From NCBI RefSeq assembly GCF_024505185.1, contig NZ_JANIBJ010000019.1:1-64000 (forward strand): 64,000 nucleotides of DNA, in the 5' to 3' direction. Below the pieces are notes generated by a model. The model was not told the origin of the DNA. It saw nothing but the letters and a program-made list of their open reading frames with translations, and did not search any database. The DNA comes from Methylomonas subterranea. GTDB lineage: Bacteria; Pseudomonadota; Gammaproteobacteria; Methylococcales; Methylomonadaceae. The translations under genes and the position numbers were made by a program. Below, piece by piece: positions 32,903-41,489 of this stretch; the first letter of the stretch is position 1, and every line of letters starts with the position of its first letter.

Positions 32903-34444
32903 TCACAACGCCTTCACATCATACGGAATTTGTTTGAAGGTGATGTTGTGCTCGGCCAGACGGGACGGGCCCAGGCGGCAGCTTTCACCGTAGATCGTGA
33001 CCGGGCCGGCGTGGTCGGCTATGCCCTGCAATTCGGCCAGCACACGCGAAGTCAGCACGTTGCCGCCTTGCGGGCGGCGGTCGCCGAGAATGCCGTTGTA
33101 CAGCAGATAGTAGGCGGTGCCGTCGTCAACGCCCAGCAACGGCGAATACCCCGGCGGGCACAAGTCGGCCGGTTTGGCCAGCGGCGTTTTGGTTTCCGCG
33201 TACCAAATGTGCGCGGCCAGCGCGGCGAATTGGATGTCGTGATTGAGTTTGCCGTAGGCGTCGAACACCGGTTCGCCCAGCTTGAAGAAGCGAAAGCCGC
33301 CGCCACCCTGCCAGTTGACGGCCTTGGAAATGCCGCCTTGTTCGCCATCGACAACCTTGCACAAACGGGTTTGGCAATGGCTTTGCGCGTGGTCGCCCAT
33401 TTCAATGCCGATGTAGCGGCGGTTCATTTTGTGGGCCACGGCGGCGGCGGTGCCGGAGCCGAGGAAACTGTCGAGTATTAAATCGTTGGGGTTGGTGGCT
33501 ATTTGGAGAATGCGTTCAATTAATCTTTCTGGTTTTGGTGTTCCGAAAACATCTTCAGCAAATAAGCCAACGATCTCTTTTTTTGCGTCCTGAGTGTGTC
33601 CAACATCCTCATAAGACCAGAATGTTTGTGGCACAACGCCTTGTTTGACTTCACTTAAATATATCTTTGGTGCAGGCACATTGTTTCCATCTTTGCCCCA
33701 CCAAATTCGTCCAACTTTATCCATGTCCCAAAACTTTTCTTCTGAAACACGCCAATACGAGCCAGCCGGTGGCCCCTCAATCAATCTTCCGCTCGGGCAC
33801 CGAATCGAATAAGTCCCCTTACTATAAAAATTTCTTGCTGCGAGGTTATTCGGCCTCCAAAGCCCTCGCGGATCGTTGTCAGGATTTTTATAAGCTTTAT
33901 CCTGTTTTTCAGACCGAGGCATGGGATTGGGAACCCAATTGTTACCATTTTTGGCATAAACAACGATGTAATCGTGGTCTTCTGAAAAATGGCGTGCGCT
34001 GGACTTCGGGGCGTAATTCTTTCTCCAAATCACTGAGGTTACAAAATTTCCCCGCCCAAACACCTCGTCCATCATCACCTTCAAATAATGGGCTTCGTTG
34101 TCGTCGATGGAGACCCAGATGCTGCCGTCCTCGCTGAGTAATTCCCGCAGCAGTTCCAGACGCGGGTACATCATGCTCAACCAAATCGAGTGTTCCAGAT
34201 TGTCGTCGTAATGGCTGAAGGCCGAGCGGGTGTTGTACGGCGGGTCGATATAAATGCATTTGACTTGGCCGGCATAAAACGGAATCAAGGCTTTCAAGGC
34301 TTCCAGGTTGTCGCCTTGAATCAGCATATTGCGGTTGTCCATGTCGCCATATGACAATCCCTGCACTTCTTCCAGCAAACGGTAAGTGCATTGGCTAGCG
34401 GTTTTGACGGCTTGGTTTTTATTGAGCCAGTGCAGGATGGGCAC
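32903..34444 (-). CDS. mod: Type III DNA methyltransferase, Mod subunit
   Basis: N6-adenine methyltransferase and specificity subunit of the type III system. A GTG start at 34444 (VPILHWLNK) has AAAGGA 7 bases upstream and matches the family's PxLHWL N-terminus; the frame is open to 34516. The beta-class motif order is visible: DPPYNT at 67-72, then FLGSGTAAAVAHKMNRRYIGIEM at about 327. The segment in between is the target-recognition domain. 513 residues. The usual mod-res coupling is interrupted here by about 1.3 kb. Confidence 0.92.
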   Translation of the reverse strand: MPILHWLNKNQAVKTASQCTYRLLEEVQGLSYGDMDNRNMLIQGDNLEALKALIPFYAGQVKCIYIDPPYNTRSAFSHYDDNLEHSIWLSMMYPRLELLRELLSEDGSIWVSIDDNEAHYLKVMMDEVFGRGNFVTSVIWRKNYAPKSSARHFSEDHDYIVVYAKNGNNWVPNPMPRSEKQDKAYKNPDNDPRGLWRPNNLAARNFYSKGTYSIRCPSGRLIEGPPAGSYWRVSEEKFWDMDKVGRIWWGKDGNNVPAPKIYLSEVKQGVVPQTFWSYEDVGHTQDAKKEIVGLFAEDVFGTPKPERLIERILQIATNPNDLILDSFLGSGTAAAVAHKMNRRYIGIEMGDHAQSHCQTRLCKVVDGEQGGISKAVNWQGGGGFRFFKLGEPVFDAYGKLNHDIQFAALAAHIWYAETKTPLAKPADLCPPGYSPLLGVDDGTAYYLLYNGILGDRRPQGGNVLTSRVLAELQGIADHAGPVTIYGESCRLGPSRLAEHNITFKQIPYDVKAL

Positions 34445-34744
34445 GGTAGGTTCCTTTGGCGGTGTCCTTGGTTCGGTGATTGAGGCTGAACAGCGTGCAG
34501 CCCCTCTAACGATCATCGGCTGATGAATGGCCGGGAATTATATAGCATCGTCCAGCTTGCCAGCGGAGGGCGGCAATATTGCCGTCGTTTTCAATGCTAG
34601 TTTGGCCTTATTTCCGGCCCATTGACGTCTAAAAGACATTTCCAGCCCTCCAGGGCGGTCGCGGCAAAATTGGCAATAACTTGTTTCATGCGGGGAAATA
34701 ATGACCTATACTCCAAAACTCCTAGTATCGGATGGAGATTTAGC

Positions 34745-34987
34745 ATGAAAAAACTGGTATCAATTCGCGCGCTGACTGCAAGAATCAATCGGAAACTGGC
34801 CAAGGAATCCAAGAGGCTGATGAAATACAAGCCGAGGCTGGAAGAAAACCAGCCGATTGTCGAGTACGCCGTCGTCGATTTGAAGACGAACTCCATCATC
34901 AATTTTCACATGGCCAGCGAAATACAGGAGTTCGCCCGCGGGCTGGGTTGCCTGGCTTCCCTGGAAGACGTTTCACTGGAAATATAA
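34745..34987 (+). CDS. Hypothetical 80-aa protein
   Basis: MKKLVSIRALTARINRKLAK begins a basic helix, followed by a short beta-like segment (IVEYAVVDLKTNSIINFHMA) and an acidic end. GGAG sits about 8 bases before the ATG and a strong terminator follows 22 bases after the stop, so expression is likely. No family was recognised. The basic N-terminus suggests nucleic-acid or membrane-surface binding. Confidence 0.65.
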   Translation: MKKLVSIRALTARINRKLAKESKRLMKYKPRLEENQPIVEYAVVDLKTNSIINFHMASEIQEFARGLGCLASLEDVSLEI

Positions 34988-35008
34988 ATCACGCGTCAAC
35001 CGATGATC

Positions 35009-35033
35009 AAAGCCGGGGCAACCCGGCTTTTTT
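35009..35033 (+). terminator. Rho-independent terminator
   Basis: AAAGCCGGG (35009-35017) and CCCGGCTTT (35022-35030) form a perfect 9-bp stem with a GCAA tetraloop, followed by TTT. It terminates the 80-residue hypothetical gene. Confidence 0.85.
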
Positions 35034-35040
35034 GTGCCTA

Positions 35041-35430
35041 ACGCTCATGAACCCGGCGCATCCCCCCGGCAAATGAAAGACAGTCGCGATGATGAACTTG
35101 CGAATCGCGACTGTGCGTCGCTCCTAGCATATCTTTCAGAGTAACGCTCATGAACCCGGCGCATCCCCCCGGCAAATGAAAGACAGTCGCGATGATGAAC
35201 TTGCGAATCGCGACTGTGCGTCGCTCCTAGCATATCTTTCAGAGTAACGTTCATGAAGGTCTGGCGATCGCCCCGGCAAATGAAAGTAGTGCAGCTGGGT
35301 ACGGTTCCTCGCCGGACAGGACGCCGTAAATACGTCCGTGTAGGCTCGACGGCAGCATCCTTGCTGCCGACGCCTGTCCAACAAGCAACCGTACCCGCCC
35401 GATTTTTTACTTTCAGAGTAATACCGGCAA
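35041..35430. repeat. Tandem 103-bp repeats with hairpins
   Basis: Units start at 35041, 35144 and 35247. The first two are essentially identical; each carries ACAGTCGCGAT and ATCGCGACTGT arms (35080-35090 and 35104-35114 in unit 1) inside outer GAAAG/CTTTC ends. The third keeps the outer ends but has a different inside: perfect arms GGGTACGGTT and AACCGTACCC (35297-35306, 35387-35396) around a 66-bp dyad element at 35314-35379 that recurs at 49284. Frames reading through the units are not credible genes. Confidence 0.88.
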
Positions 35431-35439
35431 AACGCCGCT

Positions 35440-38400
35440 TCAATATCGGGTCAGGGTCTGATAATCATCCCGCGGCAACACATAAAGCGGGCTGGCCGAA
35501 ATGGTCAACCGCGCGTGTCCGCTATCGTCCACCGGCAATGGGCGACTTTCTCCCACCACGTCGACTACCAGCCAGGTTTTGCCGGGATCGAGCTGTAACG
35601 GCCATTCCGATACGCCTTCGTCATCGCGCCATACCATCAGGGTGGAACCGAAGCTGGCGGCTTGAATCTCGCCATCGCCGCCAGCCACGGCTTGATACGG
35701 CAAGCCGTCGATCAGGGCGCCCGCCGTATACAAGGCCGCTTCGCCGGGCTTATGCCCCATGGAATAATCCCACATGCGGCCGTAAGCCAAGTCGTATTCG
35801 TGGGCGATACAAAAGGCCAGACCCAGATAATCCGCGCGGCTGTTGACCCAGGCTATCATTTTTGCCGCCTGCTCGGCTTGCCAGCGCCGGCCGTTGAAAC
35901 CGTGCATGGCCTTGGCGCCGGTTTCGCCCAGCCAAAAAGGCAAACGATTTTGTTGGCCCAAGCTGTCATATACCGCCAACACGCCGCGTTCGTCTTCCGT
36001 GCCGCCGTTGCCCAGGGGACGGTCGAAGCGGGGAGCTTTTTGCGGATAGGCGTGTACATCCCAGGCGTCCTGGTAGCGATCCAAACCCAGTTGCAGAACT
36101 TGCTTAAACCAGTCGCCCTCGCCCGGCCGCACCAGACTGCCGCCCACGTAATGAGCATCCGGGCGGGCTTGATGGGCCCTTTGATATTCCGATTTGACCC
36201 GCGCCAGCCAATGTTGAGGTTCGCGCAATGTTTGCCATTCGGCCTCGTGGCGTATGTCGATTTCATTGCTGGCCTTGAAATAGCGGGTAAATCCGGCGGC
36301 GGCATCGATGAAATTCCGCCCGGCTTCCATCTCGTCGTTCAACCAATGGCTGTCGCCGGCCGAATCGGCAAACAGCTGCAATCCCAATTGGCGGGCCTGT
36401 TGCCATTGGGGCAGATATTGGCTGTCGAAGCCCGGATAGCTGCCGTAACTGTTGAATATGCCCATGCGCCGCAGCCATTCGAAGTATGCGCCGGTTTGGC
36501 GAAAGCTGTTATCGCCGTCGGCCAGCGCGTAATAATCGTTATTCCAGAGTTTCTTGTCGGCCAAGCGCTGTTTTTGCGCCGCGTGCCCCGCCACCACGCT
36601 AAAACCGTCGGCCGGATATTGCATGATCAGCCGGCCATCCGGCGTATACAGGGATGGGAAAACCGCGTAATAACCGGGCTCGCTTATCGGCCCCAGATCG
36701 ACGTCGACCTGCCCCGGAAATACGCCATCGATTTCCCGCTCGGCCATGCGCTTGCCGCTGTAATTCAACACGCGCAGGCGCAGTTTGGCCTGAAAACGCG
36801 ACAAGGGCGCCGGCAAGGCGTTTTGTTCCGAAATCGGCTGCCAACGCATATCCAGCGTAAGTTTGACCGCATCGCCCGCATGCGGCAGATTGGCTGGCGC
36901 ATCAACAAACACCAGCGGCCTGATCAGGCCGGCAATCCGATTTAAGGCCAGATCGGCGCTCGGGTCGCTCAGTTGGGTTTGCAAGGCTTGACTGGGCTGG
37001 CCGTCGGTGTCGGTGAACAGGGTCTTAAAGAAAAATCGCTGGCCTTGCTCATGCCGCATTACCAGTTTCAACAGCAGGCTGTGCCAGCCCGGCGCAAAGT
37101 CCAGTTCGGCCAGTTGCGGGGCTTCCCGGGCCGGCGCGGTCGAACCTTTCAGCAAACCGGCGCCAGGTTCGCCGGCGGATGAAAAGCCGGCGGGCGGCTT
37201 GGGGTTGGCTTGCAAGCGCAGCGTCCGCCCATCCAGCCAAGCCGCAGAGCGAATGCCGGATTGGGCCAAATGCAATTGCAGCCGCGCCGACCCCGGGCTG
37301 TGCAAATACAGCTGCGCGTAGCCGGTGCCGCGCGACCAATCGTAAGTGTGTTCGGCCGAATCAAATATTTCCACGCCGGCGTCACTTTGGGTAACGGCGG
37401 CGCGCCAGAGTTTCATTGCACCGCCCATCATTTGCTGGCTCAAATACGCCTGATCGGGATTGGGTCGCAGCACGGTTTCGCTGTCCAGGCCATTTATCGA
37501 AACGCCCGCCGGACCGTCCTGCAAACCGCCCACTAGCCAGGCCGCGGGCATGCCCCGCCGCAACGGTTGCGGCACGTCGGCATAGACCGGCGGCGGCGCT
37601 GGCATATGGCCGGCTTTCGCCGGATCGGCCAAAAACGCCGCTACTTGCTCGGCACTGCGAGGCCTATTCAACACCCCCAGCAGGGTAAATTTGTTGTCGC
37701 TGACCACGGCGGCCGGCAACAGCGAAACATTTAAGGCCTTGGCCATTTCAAGAGCCGGTTCGCCCAGCAGGTACTCGACGGACATCGGTTGCAGATGCTT
37801 TTGCGCTTCGCCGGCGGCAAGGCCGGCAAACAGCAATTCACCGCCCTCCCCCTTGCCATCCAACACGTACAATCGGCGTTGCGCATTGGCTTTGATCGCG
37901 GCCGAGGACAGAAAACGCTTTCTGGCTTCGGCCTGCTCCGGACTCATCCAGTCCCCTTGCGGAGTTTCCAGTTGCAATAAAAAGGCATCGAATACCTTGG
38001 CGCCGTCCGCCCGGCCGCTATTGCCGATTTCCAGCCAGCTATCGCCCGGCAGCAAGTTAATGCTGTCTGATGCGGCCAACCATTGATATTCCCACGGCGT
38101 GCTATTGCTGGTGGTCAAATCGGCTCGCATGGTCAAGCGCTCCGGGCTGGCGCCAGCCTTGACGCTGAAACGCTGGCTCACCTGAGAAGCTTCTCCGCCG
38201 CTTTTATAGCGGGCAAAAAAACGGTAGCGGCCGGGGACCAGGGCCGGCTCAGCATGAAAGGCAAAATTCGCTTGCCAATCCCCAAACCCTTGATGAAACA
38301 CCTGTGCTTCGTCGTCCAGCATCAACAAGGATTCGGCACCCCGCCCCGCTTTGGCGTCGCCGGTGATGACCCGCAATCCGGCCGGCTTTTCCAGGCCGGC

Positions 38401-39057
38401 CCAGTGCGGAGCCTTGCCCAATTCCAGCAATACCGCCGGTTTATCGGGCAGTAGCGAAACCGGCAAGGTCGCTTTAGCTTGGGCCAATAAAAAGGCGTCG
38501 AAAGCTTTGGCGTCCTGGCCGGCACCGCTATTGCGCACTTCAACGACACGGTCGCCGGAGCGTAAATTCAGCATGCCTTCCGCGCCTATCCAGGCCGGCT
38601 GCCACCCCTTGGGTTTCAGCGCAAATGTCGCGCGTTTTTCCAATTGTTCGAGCTTCGGCCCGGCCCAGATTTCAAAGTTCTGTATGCATACATCGGGCTC
38701 GCCGCCTTGCCGCCAACGGGCCCAAAAACGGTAAGCCCCGGCCTCGGGCGCCGCGGCCAGTTGGAAACGAAACGCCGTTTCCCAGTCGCCAAAGCCGGGA
38801 TGCAGACTGACTATCTCATCGTCAGCCACCTGAACGGTAGCCTCCGCCGCATTCAACCGCAAATCGCCGCTGACGAGGGTTAACGCCGGCTCCGCCATCC
38901 GCATGGGCCGGGAACCCAAATCCAGCAACAGCGCGCTGGCGGGTGTCGAGCTTACAATGGGAAAGTCGGCGAATGCCGGTGCGGCATACAAAAGAACCAA
39001 GGCGAAAACGAATTCCGCAACAAAAAAAACTGTTAACTGCGACAATGTTTTAATCAT
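35440..39057 (-). CDS. Large secreted clan GH-A-like glycosidase with two beta-sandwich modules
   Basis: From the ATG at 39057 it has 1205 residues; the frame is open to 39150. A signal peptide ends near PAFA. Two homologous modules of about 150 residues follow; each has LGxxP, HxGFGDW, RFxARxxxGGE and AFDAFLL, resembling sugar-binding beta-sandwiches. A C-terminal TIM-barrel-like part contains FKASNEID with candidate acid/base Glu932 and FWLGETGAK with candidate nucleophile Glu1045. The Asn-Glu pair plus a later Glu is the clan GH-A pattern, as in GH39/GH5-like enzymes. Substrate unknown; a cell-surface or exopolysaccharide is plausible. Confidence 0.7.
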   Translation of the reverse strand: MIKTLSQLTVFFVAEFVFALVLLYAAPAFADFPIVSSTPASALLLDLGSRPMRMAEPALTLVSGDLRLNAAEATVQVADDEIVSLHPGFGDWETAFRFQLAAAPEAGAYRFWARWRQGGEPDVCIQNFEIWAGPKLEQLEKRATFALKPKGWQPAWIGAEGMLNLRSGDRVVEVRNSGAGQDAKAFDAFLLAQAKATLPVSLLPDKPAVLLELGKAPHWAGLEKPAGLRVITGDAKAGRGAESLLMLDDEAQVFHQGFGDWQANFAFHAEPALVPGRYRFFARYKSGGEASQVSQRFSVKAGASPERLTMRADLTTSNSTPWEYQWLAASDSINLLPGDSWLEIGNSGRADGAKVFDAFLLQLETPQGDWMSPEQAEARKRFLSSAAIKANAQRRLYVLDGKGEGGELLFAGLAAGEAQKHLQPMSVEYLLGEPALEMAKALNVSLLPAAVVSDNKFTLLGVLNRPRSAEQVAAFLADPAKAGHMPAPPPVYADVPQPLRRGMPAAWLVGGLQDGPAGVSINGLDSETVLRPNPDQAYLSQQMMGGAMKLWRAAVTQSDAGVEIFDSAEHTYDWSRGTGYAQLYLHSPGSARLQLHLAQSGIRSAAWLDGRTLRLQANPKPPAGFSSAGEPGAGLLKGSTAPAREAPQLAELDFAPGWHSLLLKLVMRHEQGQRFFFKTLFTDTDGQPSQALQTQLSDPSADLALNRIAGLIRPLVFVDAPANLPHAGDAVKLTLDMRWQPISEQNALPAPLSRFQAKLRLRVLNYSGKRMAEREIDGVFPGQVDVDLGPISEPGYYAVFPSLYTPDGRLIMQYPADGFSVVAGHAAQKQRLADKKLWNNDYYALADGDNSFRQTGAYFEWLRRMGIFNSYGSYPGFDSQYLPQWQQARQLGLQLFADSAGDSHWLNDEMEAGRNFIDAAAGFTRYFKASNEIDIRHEAEWQTLREPQHWLARVKSEYQRAHQARPDAHYVGGSLVRPGEGDWFKQVLQLGLDRYQDAWDVHAYPQKAPRFDRPLGNGGTEDERGVLAVYDSLGQQNRLPFWLGETGAKAMHGFNGRRWQAEQAAKMIAWVNSRADYLGLAFCIAHEYDLAYGRMWDYSMGHKPGEAALYTAGALIDGLPYQAVAGGDGEIQAASFGSTLMVWRDDEGVSEWPLQLDPGKTWLVVDVVGESRPLPVDDSGHARLTISASPLYVLPRDDYQTLTRY

Positions 39058-39321
39058 GAGATTATCCGAAAGCAGCGAAACAAATTCGCAAAACCGCAGG
39101 CATGCTAGAATTTGTTCGCATGGTAACGCCATAAACTTCAAACCTGCCAAACACTTTTAGCACCAAACCATGCCGGGCCTAAAAAAAACGGTTTTAAGTC
39201 TGCCGCCTCATCGTATCGATACCAACATCAAGTTCCGGTCAAGCTCAATTTTTCTGTTAAATTTTCATGAATTCCGAATTTGTCGGCGGTACCGCCGCTT
39301 TTTTTCCTTAGTTGTGTGTGG

Positions 39322-40770
39322 ATGAAATATAAGACTCTGTTATCTTTGAAATCGCTGATCGTACTCGGTTTCGCCACCGCGGTGATTCCGCTGTTTTTGG
39401 GCGTCATCTACGCGGCATACGGACTGAGGGAAACCGCCGAACTCGGCAGAGTCATCAATTCGCAGGTATTCGAACAAACCAAAACCATACGCTTGGTACT
39501 GCAAAAATCATCGGATATCGAGCGCAAGGCTCGCTTGTTCGTGTTGTTGTCCGACCCCGGCTTGCGGCAACCCTATGAACGGGAGTCCTACGAAGCGGCG
39601 CGGGCATCCTTTAAACAGGCCTTGAGCGACCTGCTGAAACTGCACGTGGACAACAAGATAGCCCTGCTGGTGAACGAATTATCCGAAAAGGAAAACCTGA
39701 TTTATCAGCAAATCATCGGCTCGGAAACCGAACAAACCTTTAAATTACCCATCGATGAAGCCTTTCAAGGCTTTCGGGAATCGTCCACTGTTTTGTCGCG
39801 CGAATTCGAAAACCACGTCGAACACACCTTTAACGAATTGCGCCAGTTATCGGAGGCGCTGGAACAGGGTTTATTGATCAAGGGCGCGGTTTTGCTGTTA
39901 CTGTCCTGCGCTTTGGTGACCGGCCTGTTGGCGGTGCTGTCCGGTTCCATGCGACAACTGGACGCGGCCATACGCCGCCTGGGCTCGGGCGAACTGGAGC
40001 AAGCGATAGAAGTCACGGGACCCGCCGATTTGCATTCGCTCGGCGAGCGTCTGGAATGGTTGCGCACGCATTTGATGGCGCTGGAATCGTCCAAGCAACA
40101 ACTGATGCAAAACCTGGCCCGCGAAATCGAACAACCTCTGCAACATATCCGCGAAGGCGCCGAACACTTGAACGCGCCGGACGAGCAAATGCCCGGTAAT
40201 CCGGAAACCGACCTTGCGCAACAGGTGGAAGCCAGTGTCGACAAGCTGCAAACCGTCTCCGAACAGCTGTTAAAATACAGCATGATCCAGGCCGCCCCGT
40301 CGGCGCAAGACATGAGTCTCGTCGACATGCGCGAACTGTTGGAAACAGAGCTGGAAAGTTTGCACACCGCCTTGCAAGCCAAGGCCATCAGGGTGAGAAA
40401 ACTGCTCAAACCGCTAAAAATTACCGGTGTGGCGGAGCAATTCCGAGACTTCACGCGGGAATTGCTCGCCAATGCCATTCAGTTTTCGCCGGAAAACGGT
40501 GAGATTCGCGTCATGCTGCGGGATAGTGGCGATTACATGGAATTGGAAATAGAAGATGACGGCCCCGGTATCGAGCCCGAGCTACGCCTGCATGTTTTTG
40601 AGCCATTTTACCGCTCCGGCTCCGGCGACCGCGAACGCCACGGTTTGGGATTGGCAATGGTGCGCGAGTACGTCGCCCACCATCAAGGTAAAGTAGAATT
40701 TATCGACCCCAGACTGGACTATTTCGGCGCCCGGGTCAGAGTCCGGATTCCGCTGGATATTGCCGAATGA
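39322..40770 (+). CDS. QseE/GlrK-like sensor kinase lacking the phosphoacceptor His
   Basis: 482 residues from the ATG at 39322. TM1 lies at about 12-32, a periplasmic helical domain up to about 185, TM2 about 186-208, then HAMP. The dimerisation box reads NLAREIEQPLQHIREG, where QseE/GlrK has VSHELKTPLASIREG; Arg267 replaces the catalytic His. The ATP-binding domain keeps N (LLANAIQFSP), G1 (DDGPGIEP), F (FEPFYRSG) and G2 (GLGLAM). It therefore may bind ATP but cannot autophosphorylate at the usual site. The next gene is QseG-like and overlaps or abuts it; no GlrR-type regulator follows. Confidence 0.8.
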   Translation: MKYKTLLSLKSLIVLGFATAVIPLFLGVIYAAYGLRETAELGRVINSQVFEQTKTIRLVLQKSSDIERKARLFVLLSDPGLRQPYERESYEAARASFKQALSDLLKLHVDNKIALLVNELSEKENLIYQQIIGSETEQTFKLPIDEAFQGFRESSTVLSREFENHVEHTFNELRQLSEALEQGLLIKGAVLLLLSCALVTGLLAVLSGSMRQLDAAIRRLGSGELEQAIEVTGPADLHSLGERLEWLRTHLMALESSKQQLMQNLAREIEQPLQHIREGAEHLNAPDEQMPGNPETDLAQQVEASVDKLQTVSEQLLKYSMIQAAPSAQDMSLVDMRELLETELESLHTALQAKAIRVRKLLKPLKITGVAEQFRDFTRELLANAIQFSPENGEIRVMLRDSGDYMELEIEDDGPGIEPELRLHVFEPFYRSGSGDRERHGLGLAMVREYVAHHQGKVEFIDPRLDYFGARVRVRIPLDIAE

Positions 40771-40784
40771 GGCAAGGAATTTTT

Positions 40785-41360
40785 ATGCTATTTTCATACC
40801 CCGCGCGTTTATTCTGCTTAGTGTTAACCATGTTGCTGCTGGCCGGTTGCGCGGGCTTTAATTCCCGTTCCGATCGAGACGCGCAAAACCGTTACGATCC
40901 CTACGCACAATCGGGCATTGACGAACTGCTGGCTTTCGGCGCCAGCATGGCCGGCATGGCGGAAGCTGACAGGGCCGAGTTATGTAAATCCTTGCTTAAC
41001 ACCCAAAAAATATCGCCGTCCGACGGTAAACAGTTACATCTGATGGTCGGCAGGTTGTTGTCGGACACTTGCGGCGATATTCCCGATATTCTGGAAGGCG
41101 TCCAGACCATGGCGCCGGCTTATGCGTCAGACGTCCGGGTACAGCGGCTGATCGCCATCCATGTCCAGGCACTCAAACGTCTGCAGCGCCAATCCGAAAA
41201 AATCGGCGCGGTGCAACAAAAGCAGAAAAAAGCCAAAACCGCCCTGGAAGCCAAAGATGCCACGGAACCGAAACAAACCGAAAATCGCTTGTTGCGGGAA
41301 AAGCTCGAGGCCATCCGCTCCATGGAAAAACAACTGGATGAAAGCGTGGAAAGCAACTAA
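40785..41360 (+). CDS. QseG-like outer-membrane lipoprotein
   Basis: 191 residues from the ATG at 40785, which has AAGGA 5 bases upstream. An upstream ATG at 40767 overlaps the kinase stop. Lipobox LLLAGC has Cys at residue 22. The middle is helical (DELLAFGASMAGMAEADRAELCKSL) and the C-terminal half is a charged coiled coil (QSEKIGAVQQKQKKAKTALEAKD). The gene position directly after a QseE-like kinase and the domain plan match QseG (YfhG), which modulates QseE at the envelope. Identity level cannot be judged by eye. Confidence 0.65.
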   Translation: MLFSYPARLFCLVLTMLLLAGCAGFNSRSDRDAQNRYDPYAQSGIDELLAFGASMAGMAEADRAELCKSLLNTQKISPSDGKQLHLMVGRLLSDTCGDIPDILEGVQTMAPAYASDVRVQRLIAIHVQALKRLQRQSEKIGAVQQKQKKAKTALEAKDATEPKQTENRLLREKLEAIRSMEKQLDESVESN

Positions 41361-41459
41361 GGACTCCGTCCTTAATCCCTTATCTATTGATATCCCACAC
41401 TCTAACCCTCTCACGGAGGGCGAGGGAACGGAATACGGAAGTTATTTTGGGCGGAATCC
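41359..41459. repeat. Dispersed inverted-repeat element, copy 2
   Basis: The element again begins at a stop codon (TAAGGACTCCG). Its right end CGGAATACGGAAGTTATTTT and GGGCGGAATCC is the reverse complement of the left end of copy 1 with one mismatch over 31 bases. TTGATATCCC inside is shared with copy 3. It separates the lipoprotein gene from the next kinase gene. Confidence 0.75.
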
Positions 41460-41489
41460 AATCTTTTTTGCAGTGAGCGCTTAAACCGT

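Noticed and set aside
35041..35250. Integron attC sites
   Set aside because: No integrase, no cassette genes between the repeats and no proper paired RYYYAAC/GTTRRRY core sites.
35041..35430. CRISPR array
   Set aside because: Units are about 103 bp and adjacent with no unique spacers; no cas genes are present.
35045..35443. Frames through the 103-bp repeats (similar peptides repeated, also at 49240-49665)
   Set aside because: The shared peptides come from the repeated DNA element; there are no starts or homology to support translation.
35662..36945. 427-codon plus-strand frame opposite the glycosidase
   Set aside because: It is a shadow of the high-GC third-position pattern; the minus-strand gene has a signal peptide and domain motifs across the same bases.
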